A stretch of DNA of 64,000 nt from positions 868,001 to 932,000 of the forward strand of contig OZ240239.1 of NCBI GenBank assembly GCA_965198095.1. Reading direction: 5' to 3'. Below are positions 49,901-52,184 of the stretch, in pieces (positions within the stretch are counted from its first letter, which is position 1; the number at the start of each line of letters is the position of its first letter). The notes under the pieces were generated by a model, which had not been told where the DNA came from, did not search any database, and saw only the letters and a list, made by a program, of their open reading frames with translations. The translations under genes and the position numbers were made by a program. The stretch comes from CBDFJH01 sp965198095 (GTDB taxonomy: Bacteria > Latescibacterota > UBA2968 > GCA-2709665).

Positions 49901-50575
49901 GGGCACGGTGAACGTCGCCGAGGTCGCGAAGCGGTCGAGTTGCACCGGGACGGTCAGGCCGTCCGCGGCGAAGGCGCCGCCGGCCGCCACCTGCACGGTG
50001 ACGGCGTTGCTGAAGCCGGCGTCCCGGGTCAGGACGAAGGTGGCGGCCTGGCCCTCGACGATGGAGGTGCTGACCGCGGCGATGGCGACCGGCGCCCCCA
50101 CCGCGGTGATGCGGAAGGTCTCCGAGGCCGGGTTGGGATTGCCGCCGGCGTCTGTCACGGCGCCGGCCGGCAGCCGCACCGTCACCTCGCCTTCGGCCCG
50201 CGGGGTGACGAAGAAATCCCAGACCTGGCTTTCCGGTCCCCAGGGGCGTTCCACCATGTCGGAGGCCAGACCGTTGGTGACCCTGAAGTCGTCGACCGTC
50301 AGGCCGGAGACCGGCTCCGAAAAACTGGCGATCATGGTGAGGGCGATCTCGTTCACGATGACGGTGCGGGCCTCGGCGGTACGAGAGTCGGTCTGGAGCG
50401 TCACCGCCGGACCTTCCTGGTCCGCGCGGTCCTGGGCGAAGGCCGGCGGCGGCAGCACCGTGAGGGCAAGCCAGGCGCCGAGGAACCACTGGAACGACCG
50501 CAACCTCGTGCGCGGCGAGCAGCACCGCGAGGCGCGGAGACACGTTTTCGTCGTTTTCTGGGGATTCTCCGGCAT
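27578..50575 (-). CDS. Giant Calx-beta repeat surface protein with C-terminal beta-barrel
   Basis: The 7665-residue protein, roughly 0.8 MDa, is read without interruption over 23 kb. A long signal peptide (FLGAWLALTVLPPPAFAQ, to about residue 48) is followed by a bacterial Ig-like domain (SFSEPVSGLTVDDFRVTNG). Several dozen Calx-beta domains of about 95-105 residues follow. They share GTLTFAAGETxxxIxVxxxDDxxxDExxE, then FTVTLSxxxNA and a DDD linker, the acidic residues that bind calcium. Two islands of conserved-repeat DUF11-like type (VTQADVDAGEV) interrupt them. From about residue 7200 (WLARFGRTVASHVLEAV) there is a 465-residue autotransporter-type beta-barrel. GGAGG lies nine bases before the ATG. 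Role inferred: calcium-stiffened adhesin or cell-surface fibre. Confidence 0.9.
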   Translation of the reverse strand: MPENPQKTTKTCLRASRCCSPRTRLRSFQWFLGAWLALTVLPPPAFAQDRADQEGPAVTLQTDSRTAEARTVIVNEIALTMIASFSEPVSGLTVDDFRVTNGLASDMVERPWGPESQVWDFFVTPRAEGEVTVRLPAGAVTDAGGNPNPASETFRITAVGAPVAIAAVSTSIVEGQAATFVLTRDAGFSNAVTVQVAAGGAFAADGLTVPVQLDRFATSATFTVPSHDDDEPEAAGPLTASVVDGDTYEPGDPASASVTVTDNDLPFITMETAAASVEEAGSVTFTLTREGDLAPALTLPGTLLRSYTDPVTPPAASHVIREHPVTFPAGAATATLTISPGEDDRFFVYRQLNVRLRTGTAGLFRLRTPASTSASDLSDATETKYHLPVTDDDPIRVAVAPRNEYVYEDEQACFTFSNNVVAHDFRSLDDPISFTATVSQQGDFLAEAPADRTVTMEEDEPAYTLCLDLDDDETTEAAGSVTVAIVEDADADIVAEAGRGSATVRLLDNERPLVTLSAAGADPVTEGGRAGFKLSLSAPTVVPFTVKYRIETDGDYGFEASDEGVWWYSFGPGAEEFVREVSTRNDDVDEPDGSVTVTLLDEYEYDLDPDGPDRIVLTVADDDLPTVSMAAPDDPDIFDEGDEVTLTFTREGDLTPPLTIPAGHLKSAYHPDESPGATPHGAITFDAGSATATLAVTAEDDDFYYPQLRNLRLTLGHDDSGLFRLADGAETRASVKVRDDDADAITIGIEAVEAAVTEADQACFVINLEKAWFPSSFGPGTGYHVELSVTEDGAWLAPGTQTSHEDDLYRAATPFCLDLDDDDRPEDGGSVTVAIAEFSGTVFAAAERPSAAVAVADDDFVPTLVSLAASASELAEGAAAEFTLTRTIGSFGDGELPVDLRVTEVGDYLDRSGGLGAALDADGNARVTFAAGAAAARFRLLTVDDDAAELEGSLTVELTAPGDDADYTLHGATRAAIAVRSEDKIRVSVAAVSTPVTEGEDAVFRFTRTGSAEGPLSVAVQVRGHRKVMSAASRALAEKTGPAPDLTVVFEDGVTEVTQTLTTEADRYNEGDGEIVLLVEDLLGTIELPYRISGSESAAVRVQDDDIPVVELNWITPTARLEGDTWVGEIVEYSDIDVEVTCTGNTLAPPNSAKTRILVETEEILNHPIVPSWNRSRTFVRYPCADDSVPFSYRHGKFQRWTGPDNGLITLDLKPQQYRSGNDSFYRCYQDNSGVTPWRPGVEFCPRYTLGTGTKSRITVLNRNPTITVEAVSDEVTEGEPARFKLTRIWASDLLSPIDGFTTTVAFTAAAEGGYVTDDDLAAGTRTFELGATEIIIEVPTVDDNLIAADGQVALELLPQGDEESRLNVAGSYEIYDHLDGITPAGKSSKRAVVRIRNNDDERSIDIDDASAAEHSGAVEFQVTLSGPDLLRTVRATWKTASGSATAGRDFTDARGTVEFAPGETAATIRVEVADDALDEPDEDFTVTLSDPENGVFGGGTLSATGTILDNDLPAVSIRTSETIAAQHDRVEEGEEIEFVLARAGETDKPLQAGFTIQFNQGQGVPVAGTFDVNKSEVTVTVRAPEDEVLNDPSDRPAVATVTGQDGVYAVGDPNSATVTIYDDDREKAIFLGGFQSPYFTGVGETPELLFAYSVSNAGNVSTDGPVRVEMRVENEQFGSVACGDAALATGQFNVPCSNPTYTVTQADVDAGEVTIRATATDGTTVSNELSFRMVYQPDQKLTFENRPEVKEGDDALELVVSLSAASDQTVKVDYATADPAGENQVAATPGSDYEAVSGTLTFAPGQTTQTVSIPILTDGLNEPKERFRVLFSNPRHAQLPRKSALVTIRDAPSDDNKPIVSIEPTRDGPVYESDGFFDFDVVLSRPSGHVLAEVEIYMPGDGTAKPGNPGDAYKPGDDYVALGARVVRFAPGVIRRTVSVPLYDDDVAEEDETFLIQLFQQGGASKVGLHDTKWQATGTIVDDDASAIHLSVDRAEVAENGGEQTVTVTAAVDRGLPLPVAATVAVEVGSGADAGRDFEAVAAFSVEIPAGDASAEATFELTPVDDDVDEEDRGVAVAGRVTAGPNLTVNGTSFTLTDDDTRGVIVSPTGLIVNEGGTGAYTVVLTSAPTAPVTVAVEAPSGTDVRVSPASLAFTAGDWDDEQTVTVEAAADADAAADARVILTHAVSGGDYGDNNVTADPVEVTILEADMATLAVAPAGASEADGAVTFTVSLSAHGAAPVRVAYATADVTARAASDYTGTSGTLTFAADEFEKSIRVPLTDDAEDEADAETFTLTLSGATGAALPEGATTLAVTGTIEDDDARGITVAPTHLDLEEGASGSYTVALASQPDAEVTVELRVAGDADVTADAAALTFTAANWRQAQRVTVSAAEDADAEDHVAVVLHEVSGGDYGANDVEADPVSVKVHDDETPSTAVTLSVDRALPLREDADPTEVTVTAELDAGARTEDTDVTVSVGSGTAIEGDDFAAVDDVILTIAAGEHSGTATFDLAPVDDDVDERPETVSVTGRAAGLSVTGAAVTLTDDDVRGVTVSERTMDVAEGEEQTYTVVLTSQPTGDVRVNLTVADDRPADRNDRSRGSEPREDAAVAVTVQPEVLTFTAEDWRTPKTVTVRGAVDLDAEDDRARVVNRASGADYNRLPVGIVRVTVRDADAPALVAPASLTVMEGGSAAYGVALATRPTGPVTVTVSGHAGTGLTVSPATLGFAVSNWNRKQNVRVTAAGDVDIVDDEVTLGHAASGADYGGVSAHVAVTVTDVTPTLGIEPATAPEHAGHLVFEVQLSAPAGEEVTVGYATSDLSAGTQAGGAATAGQDYTAAAGDATVSIAAGERTARIAVPITNDAVDEPDENFTVTLSDPVNAAFAESAAEISVTGTIADDDAATLSVADARVEEAPRARVAFAVTLSAPGSREVTVAYETADLSADAQAGGTAKAGEDYETAAGTLTFAAGETGKTIEVVVLNDTLDELDETFTLRLRGATNAALALGRETATGTIADNDDPPPLHVGGEHTVESAESSTFRVWLGWQSSLEVTVNYATGPLQDAILPPATEGMDYEGVQGTLTFAPGETGKDVPVTLIDDQLDEADEHVGLSLSEPRNATMTRSSRGSLVIFDNDDPNTVFSIDDVEAKEDAGEMVFSVGLVDPDKASGRDVTVEWETSDGTATEEDYDAAEGTLTFAAGTTAPQEIRVAITDDAVDEAEEETFTVTLHNALHATLAGGGTTLAATGTIVDDDDPAVTVAFDSDSHTATEGGDAATVRVRLSTDPERTVEIPLTRTPGTDVTDGDYSGVPQSVTFAGDETEKTFTVTATDDAVDEDDETVTLDFGALLPDGVTPASPRTATVTLRDNDQRGVTVSEQALEIDEGATGSYTVELTSQPTGDVTVALGGASGDVSADTDPNRTGDQNTLTFTSGNWNTARTVTVAAAEDDDAVADAPVTLTHTVSGVDYGANNVTADPVKVTVVETDAPTLSMSGVGADEDAGDMVFTVNLSTATSNEVTVAYATSNGTGAEAATAGSDYTLTQGTLTFPANSTTAQTIAVPITDDTVDEAEEETFTVTLSEAANAHLAGGGTTLAATGTIADDDDPAVTVAFAAATYTATEGGSDATVQVRLSTDPERTVEIPLTHAPGPGTTAADYSVVTASLTFTGGETEKTFTVRATDDAVDEDRETVTLGFGTGLPDGVTPGSRRTATVTLADDDTRGVTVSRTELEINEGATGSYTVKLNSEPTEDVTVTPSRSSGDEDVTVSGAPTFTADNWETPQTVTVEAAQDADAADDAATIAHAVRGGDYGSASAAEVRVTVDDNETESTTVTLSVDRTEVSEDSGGEQIEVTATLDGGTRGTATEVTVSVTAGTAAASDFTEVAGFPLTIAANQPSGEATFTLTPEDDAIDEDDETVSVSGTTTASGLTVTGAEVTISDDDERGVTVNKETLTMPEGGSDTYTVALTSQPTGTVTVTLSGASGTDVSVDTDPNRTGNQNTLTFTSGNWNTARTVTVSGAEDDDAVADASVTLTHAVSGGDYGSVSASSVVVTIAENETPAAVLTLAFAEPAHNDVDASGDVTLDDVLTYTATATNSGNLPLADVTVSDLLVNAGGVECAALGLGGECELAGDYTVTQADVDAGEVANTATAAATGVSAVTKSVTTVVAQQKALTLAKTAAASFSSVGDRIAYSYEATNSGTVTLTGALTIADDKIPAAGITCAAAPDGGLGPGSSVTCTGSYTVAQADVDASQVTNRATATLDGVESNEATATVGRPQLAGEVPALSVGNAAGPESAGRLEFAVSLNQASAQTVTVVFGTTDGTAVAGIDYADTTATLTLAPGTTSRTIPVRIEDDDVDEGNETFTLVLSDPVNATLSALPGLGTIQDDDTRGVTVSETALEIDEGQTGTYTVVLDSEPTASVTVAVATATGSDADVKVSPASLGFTSGDWDDPQTVTVRADEDDDADNDAATISHTGNGGDYRNIAGPTVDVSVADDETASTTAALSVEPETVAENVGTAGQPVTVTATLNQAPRAVATEVTVSVGTGTALAADFAAVPDFAVTIAAGALTGSADFTLTPVDDAVDEADETVTVSGTVPASSGLTVESATVTITDDDAASFSLSVNPATVAEDGGASTVTLSTGGVSFPGDRTFKLTLGGNAAKGTDYTVASESLTLTAGQTSVTTTITATGDQVDEEAEMVTVGASLDGNAVGSRQTVTITDDDERGVTVTPEALDVTEGGSATYEVALDSEPTGEVTVTVSVPSGSELTVDETSLTFTAENWDDPRQIVVTADDDADAVADAAVTIGHSAGGADYAGESAGVEVTILENDTPTLAIADRSASESAGRMDFAVTLSVASSNEVTVDYATSDGSATAGEDYTAKRATLTFPANSTTPRTISISITDDSVDEEEEETFTVTLGNASNAALAGGQETLDATGTIQDDDDPAVTVAFETGTYTAEEGGSAAPVTVRLDRDPEREVAIPLAVSNQGDATDADYSGVPSSVTFSAGDLEQTVTVTAANDDVDDDDESVRLAFPSLLPDRVTAGSPAETVVALKDNDERGVTVTPEALDVTENGSATYEVALDSEPTGEVTVTISGFEDTDVSVSPTRLTFAADNWDDEQTVTVSADDDDDAVADDVVTIGHSASGGDYDNESAGVEVTILENDTPALSIADTSAVEGAENMVFTVRLSIESSNEVTVAYATLDGSATAGEDYTAGNGTLRFPANTTTPQTISIAMLDDALDEANETFTVRLSAPSNAAIAAGAATGRIEDDDATPTAVRLSVDPEKVSEGAGATDVTVTATLEGDSRLPGETAVAVTVSDGTAGSADYAATGATVRIPAGEQSGTGTVRLTPVDDALDEDDETVVVDGSAGTLTVSSATVKIEDNDATPGLSIGEDVAVPEGGTATFTVTLGAASGREVTVDWATSDLSADEAGGTATAGEDYTAVADGNITFSPGGALSQTIGVTVSDDQVDEANETFTVALSNAVNAQVESGKERATGTITDDDERGVTVEPDELPVAENGSATYEVALDSEPTGEVTVTVSVPPGSELTVDETSLTFTAENWDDPQQIVVTADDDADAVADAAVTVGHSAGGGDYNGQTAEVRVTIVEDDTPTLSIINRSASESDGTMAFAVTLSVASSNVVTVAYATSNGTGTGAATAGEDYTARDGTLTFPANTTTPQTISIPITNDTVDEEEEETFTVTLSNAQHATLAGGDATLEATGTITDDDERGVRVTPEALDVTENGSATYEVALASEPTADVTVTVSVPSNTDVSVYETTLTFTTENWDEPQQIELSADDDADAVADDKVTIGHSAGGGDYAGESASVEVTILENDTPALAIADRSASESAGTIGFSVTLSIESSEQVTVDYVTSNGTGAGEATAGEDYTAKRATLNFPANSTDAQTISVAISDDDVDEADEETFTVTLGNARNADIATAAATGTIIDDDERGVRVTPETLDVTENGSATYEVALDSEPAGEVTVTVTVPASSDLSVDRTSLTFTTQNWDSPREIEVSAADDADGVADATVTIGHSADGGDYTGQTAEVEVTILENDTPALSIGDTRAVEDAGDMVFMVRLSIESSDEVMVNYATSDGTAEAGSDYTARDGTLTFPAGSATPRTIRIPITNDTVDEEEETFAVTLSNASNAALAGGQETLEATGAIQDDDAPGVTVSFGSETYAAQEGGSPAVVRVELSGDAEREVVIPLAVSNQGDATDADYSGVPSSVTFSAGDLEQTFTVTADDDRVDDDGETVGLAFDNLPDRVAAGSRAETVVTLYDDDERGVTVTPGALDVTEGGSRTYEVALDSEPTGEVTVTVTVPANSELSVDKTSLTFTTESWEEPQQIVVSADDDADAVADAVITIGHSAGGGDYNGQTAEVEVTIVEDDTPTLAIADRSAAESAGRMAFTVRLSIESSRTVTVAYATSDLSDDARAGGTATSGEDYTSRDGTLTFPAGSTTPRAILIPIIDDAVDEADETFAVTLSAASGAALAGGRNTLSAKGTIIDDDAPGVTASFGQETYTAEEGGSAATVTVRLDRAPEHDVAIPLAVRNEGGAGDADYAGVPSSLTFAAGEQEKTLTVTATDDRVDDDGESVGLAFGTLPDPVTAGSRTATVVTLKDNDARGVEASPASLTLTGGSSETYGVVLTSEPTGEVTVTIASHPDLSFDRTSLRFTAENWFRAQKVAVTAVRDAQDGTATIVHTAGGGDYTGESASVEVTIPVDNTRGVTVVPTRLALTEGSSGTYTVVLDTKPTDDVTVSVAAPRGAEVSVDNTALTFTGSDWSTPRTVVVSAGADEDAVADDPVTLSHTVAGGNYDGTSASDVLVTIAETTVPELSVADSEAMEGRGAMLFRLRLSVASSRKVTVDCRISDGTAKRGEDYEAVDETLELDPGEVEKTVRVSILDDNADEANETFTMMLSNAVNATVADGEATGTIVDNDLPLVSIGADAASVTEGGTATFTLSRMGDVTVSLDVSVRVSREGAFFPGAPPAAVTFEEGSAVAMLPVGTEDDDLDEPDGSVTVAIAESDGYALSEPASATVRVADDDDAPDMMIADARAGEGDGEMAFTVTLGTASAREVTVDWATEDLSALPAEHLSADEAGGSAQAGVQAGARAGGTASAGEDYERMSGTLRFEAMEVEKRIRVMVFDDAMDEPDETFAVRLGHAVNASVADGEAAGTIIDDDLPMATAWLARFGRTVASHVLEAVDERLAGASAHGSHLTLGGQRLSPSGALQAQSGPGRRPATDSPALFGPVWDERAGRTYGYRAMGLRDFMLRSSFLVSRETRWTAWGRGATTRFRGKEAGLSVNGGVLTGMLGVDYERGRMLGGMAVAHSVGDGEFEAPGTASGFEPEGALTSIHPYLRVAMHERLSAWGLLGYGRGDMSLIQGPGARGIGMRMGAVGIRGALLSPMGAGGFDLVLRSDAFVVRTRSDAVADQPSVEAKAGRLRLVLEGAHNVVFASARALAPSLEVGLRRDGGDAETGTGLEVGGGLRYADPNWGLAIQTSARGLLVHQDGAYEEWGVGGSVNLDPGARDRGLSLRMRSSWGNASSGVSRLWSQRGAAGLAGSPYGNSAGLFDAELGYGMDAPGGRGLLRPYASVALSGGRGPAYLLGWRLSLGRSFNVDMKGYRRERAEAAPVHGVMLRAAVYR
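29184..29272 (-). repeat. In-frame nested palindromic repeats in the giant gene
   Basis: Several CCGCCTGCC / GGCAGACAGG-type palindromes sit back to back. They encode a Calx-beta loop that reads SADEAGGSAQAG, VQAGARAGGTAS and neighbours, much longer than the same loop in other domains of this protein. Confidence 0.65.
31229..31258 (-). repeat. In-frame palindromic repeat (diverged)
   Basis: The copy CCGCCCGCCCGCGCATCGTC followed by AGACAGGTCC encodes LSDDARAGGT. Its neighbours in the same repeat family lack these codons. Confidence 0.55.
34251..34280 (-). repeat. In-frame palindromic repeat
   Basis: CCGCCTGCCTCGTCGGCAGA followed by CAGGTCCGAC encodes SDLSADEAGG, where sister repeats read SDGSATAGEDY. 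Confidence 0.6.
41724..41754 (-). repeat. In-frame palindromic repeat
   Basis: CCGCCTGCCTGTGCATCGGC followed by AGACAGGTCGG encodes LSADAQAGGT in the loop before the KAGEDYET segment of a Calx-beta domain. Confidence 0.6.
42092..42122 (-). repeat. In-frame palindromic repeat
   Basis: CCGCCTGCCTGTGTACCGGC followed by AGACAGGTCC encodes LSAGTQAGGA in front of ATAGQDYTA. Confidence 0.6.
46795..47262 (-). other. Non-repeat, cysteine-containing island in the giant protein
   Basis: About 155 residues between Calx-beta domains read VEYSDIDVEVTCTG, RTFVRYPCADDSVPF, YRCYQDNSGVTPW and EFCPRYTLGTG. They carry four cysteines and many aromatics, unlike the rest of the protein. The DNA is less GC-rich than its surroundings. 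Confidence 0.6.
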
Positions 50576-50839
50576 CCGATCCGCCTCCGTTTTTTCCCTT
50601 GAGGTGTCTTGGCATTCTGCGTCCGGGACTTTTCCGGAAAGGCGGGTAGTAACAAAATCCGTGCCAATCTTTCAAGAAACGCATAACTGGTTGCAGAAGC
50701 GTAAGTTGTAGTATTTTTACGGACGATTCGGAGGCGTCTGGAGTGTTGCGGAAGGCGCGCGGAAAACCGCACGGCGAACGCATCTCCACCGAGGCGGAGA
50801 TGCGATACGCGTCTGTCTATGTGTGACTTACGGGAGAAT
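50576..50839. promoter_or_regulatory. Upstream region of the giant gene
   Basis: This 264-base stretch precedes the giant gene on the minus strand. It holds GGAGG before the ATG. No convincing TANNTTTG promoter was found; TTGAAA followed 17 bases later by TTACTA (minus strand, about 50641-50675) is a weak alternative. Confidence 0.3.
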
Positions 50840-50995
50840 GTCGGAGGGAGGTACAGAGGGGGTGCGGCAATTCGCAACGAGAAGCACGTTTTGCGACAGA
50901 GGCAGGGGCGCTACGAGTTCGTCCCGGGGTGGGTTGACGGGGCGGCCGGAAGGAGAAGCAGGGGCGGTTCGCGAACCGCCCATCCACTAACCTGA
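50840..50995. repeat. Direct repeat R1, right copy
   Basis: Partner of 26991-27151, same orientation. It ends in the palindrome copy 50960-50983, whose right arm has CCCAT instead of CCCCT, and is followed by CCTGAATAATTCATAAAAAG. A related AT motif occurs at 13009-13031 and, inverted, at 9243-9256. Confidence 0.85.
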
Positions 50996-51658
50996 ATAAT
51001 TCATAAAAAGGTTAGGAAAGTCACTCATGCTCACCTTTTCTTGCCGCCCAAGAAAAGGTGACAAAAGAAGGGCGCCTGCCTGCCGCGCCCAACGCGGCGC
51101 AGGCAGGCCCCTCAAACGCCGGGGGGGCTCGGGCCGTGGCGACTCAGCCTCACTGGAAAGTATTGGCGCCGCGAATAGAATGAACGCCTCCCCCCGCCTG
51201 ATGCCCACTGCGGGACCCGCCCCCACGCCGCGAATTTCCATTCGCCCCCACATTCGCCCCCGCAACCGACCCCGTCCCACAGAGGGCCCTAACCCCTGGG
51301 GAGGCGGAACGCGGAAGCAGCCAGGGAGCCGAAACGCCACGGCCGTGATGACCTCTGGCCCGAATCACTCGTGAAATCTGAACAATCTGCGTGCATACCG
51401 GGCTTTCCAGTTATTGCACCAATAATCCGGGTAATCCGTGGTTCAGACGGTGTTTTTCGGATCGCACGGATACTTCTTACGCCTAAAAAACATCGCCTAC
51501 CAGCATGACAGTCCCACCATCCCTGCATCTTCTAATCTGCGTAATCCCTTAATCCCCTTAATCCGTGGTTCAGACAGTGTTTTTACTCACCCCACACCGC
51601 GCAATCGGCGCTCGGATCTTCTTCTCTATATCGCCTCGCTGACGCGATTCCCCGGGAC
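50996..51658. repeat. Repeat-dense spacer between R1 and R2, right side only
   Basis: It includes a strong hairpin (12-base arms 51032-51043 and 51049-51060, CACCTTTTCTTG/CAAGAAAAGGTG). A CCTGCC-type palindrome lies at 51077-51109, and the dispersed 70-base unit with its extension is at 51325-51422. Two copies of TAATCCGTGGTTCAGAC occur near 51432 and 51566. No gene is supported. The left flank has only 40 bases here. Confidence 0.7.
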
Positions 51659-51968
51659 CTTCCAGGAAGGGCGTAAGCTGTGGCACAAGCGCCACCCCGA
51701 ACTGTGGACAGACGCCGGGCGGAACGCCTTTCTTCTGTCTGGATTCCGGGAAAAGGACAATGTGAAGGGCAGACAGGAATGTCTGCCCCACCTTCACACA
51801 CGCTTCCTCAACCGCTCGACAAGCCATTGTGCCGAGGTGGAGTTGATTGATTCGCGAATAAAGCAGCTATCCGTGACAATTCATGAATGATTCAGGATAG
51901 AGAGCCGAAACGCCACGGCCCCGATGACATCTGGCGCGAATCACTCGTGAAATCTGAACAATCTGCGT
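51659..51968. repeat. Direct repeat R2, right copy
   Basis: Partner of 27191-27501 in the same orientation, 24467 bases away. Differences are a handful of single bases. Confidence 0.88.
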
Positions 51969-52184
51969 AAACCTGGATAGCTTCGAGGGGCGAGCTCAGC
52001 CGATGGCCGGTCCCATCCGTCCCTGCGCCCGGGGCGCATGAAGAAGCGCCCGATGCCGGAGAGACACCGGGCACTTTGCAGGGGCGAAGGACCGGACCTG
52101 CTCGATGCAGGGCAGGCGCGTGGAAAGCCGTCTCCTAATTCTCCTCCGTCAGGATGGCGCGTCAAGGGGACAGCGGGGCGATGG
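51969..52184. other. Spacer downstream of the TonB-receptor gene
   Basis: It contains no recognisable gene. A CGGAGAGACACCG-like short inverted repeat lies near 52055-52068. Confidence 0.3.

Noticed and set aside
27578..50575. CRISPR or satellite array in the giant gene
   Set aside because: The repetition is of protein domains with codon-level divergence and no uniform repeat-spacer structure.
51570..51827. Minus-strand frame with VGQTFLSALHIV (also 27145-27360)
   Set aside because: It is translated inverted-repeat DNA of R2, identical in both copies, with no start signal or domain.
26991..51968. A composite transposon around the giant gene
   Set aside because: No transposase, inverted terminal repeats or target-site duplication is visible; only direct repeats.
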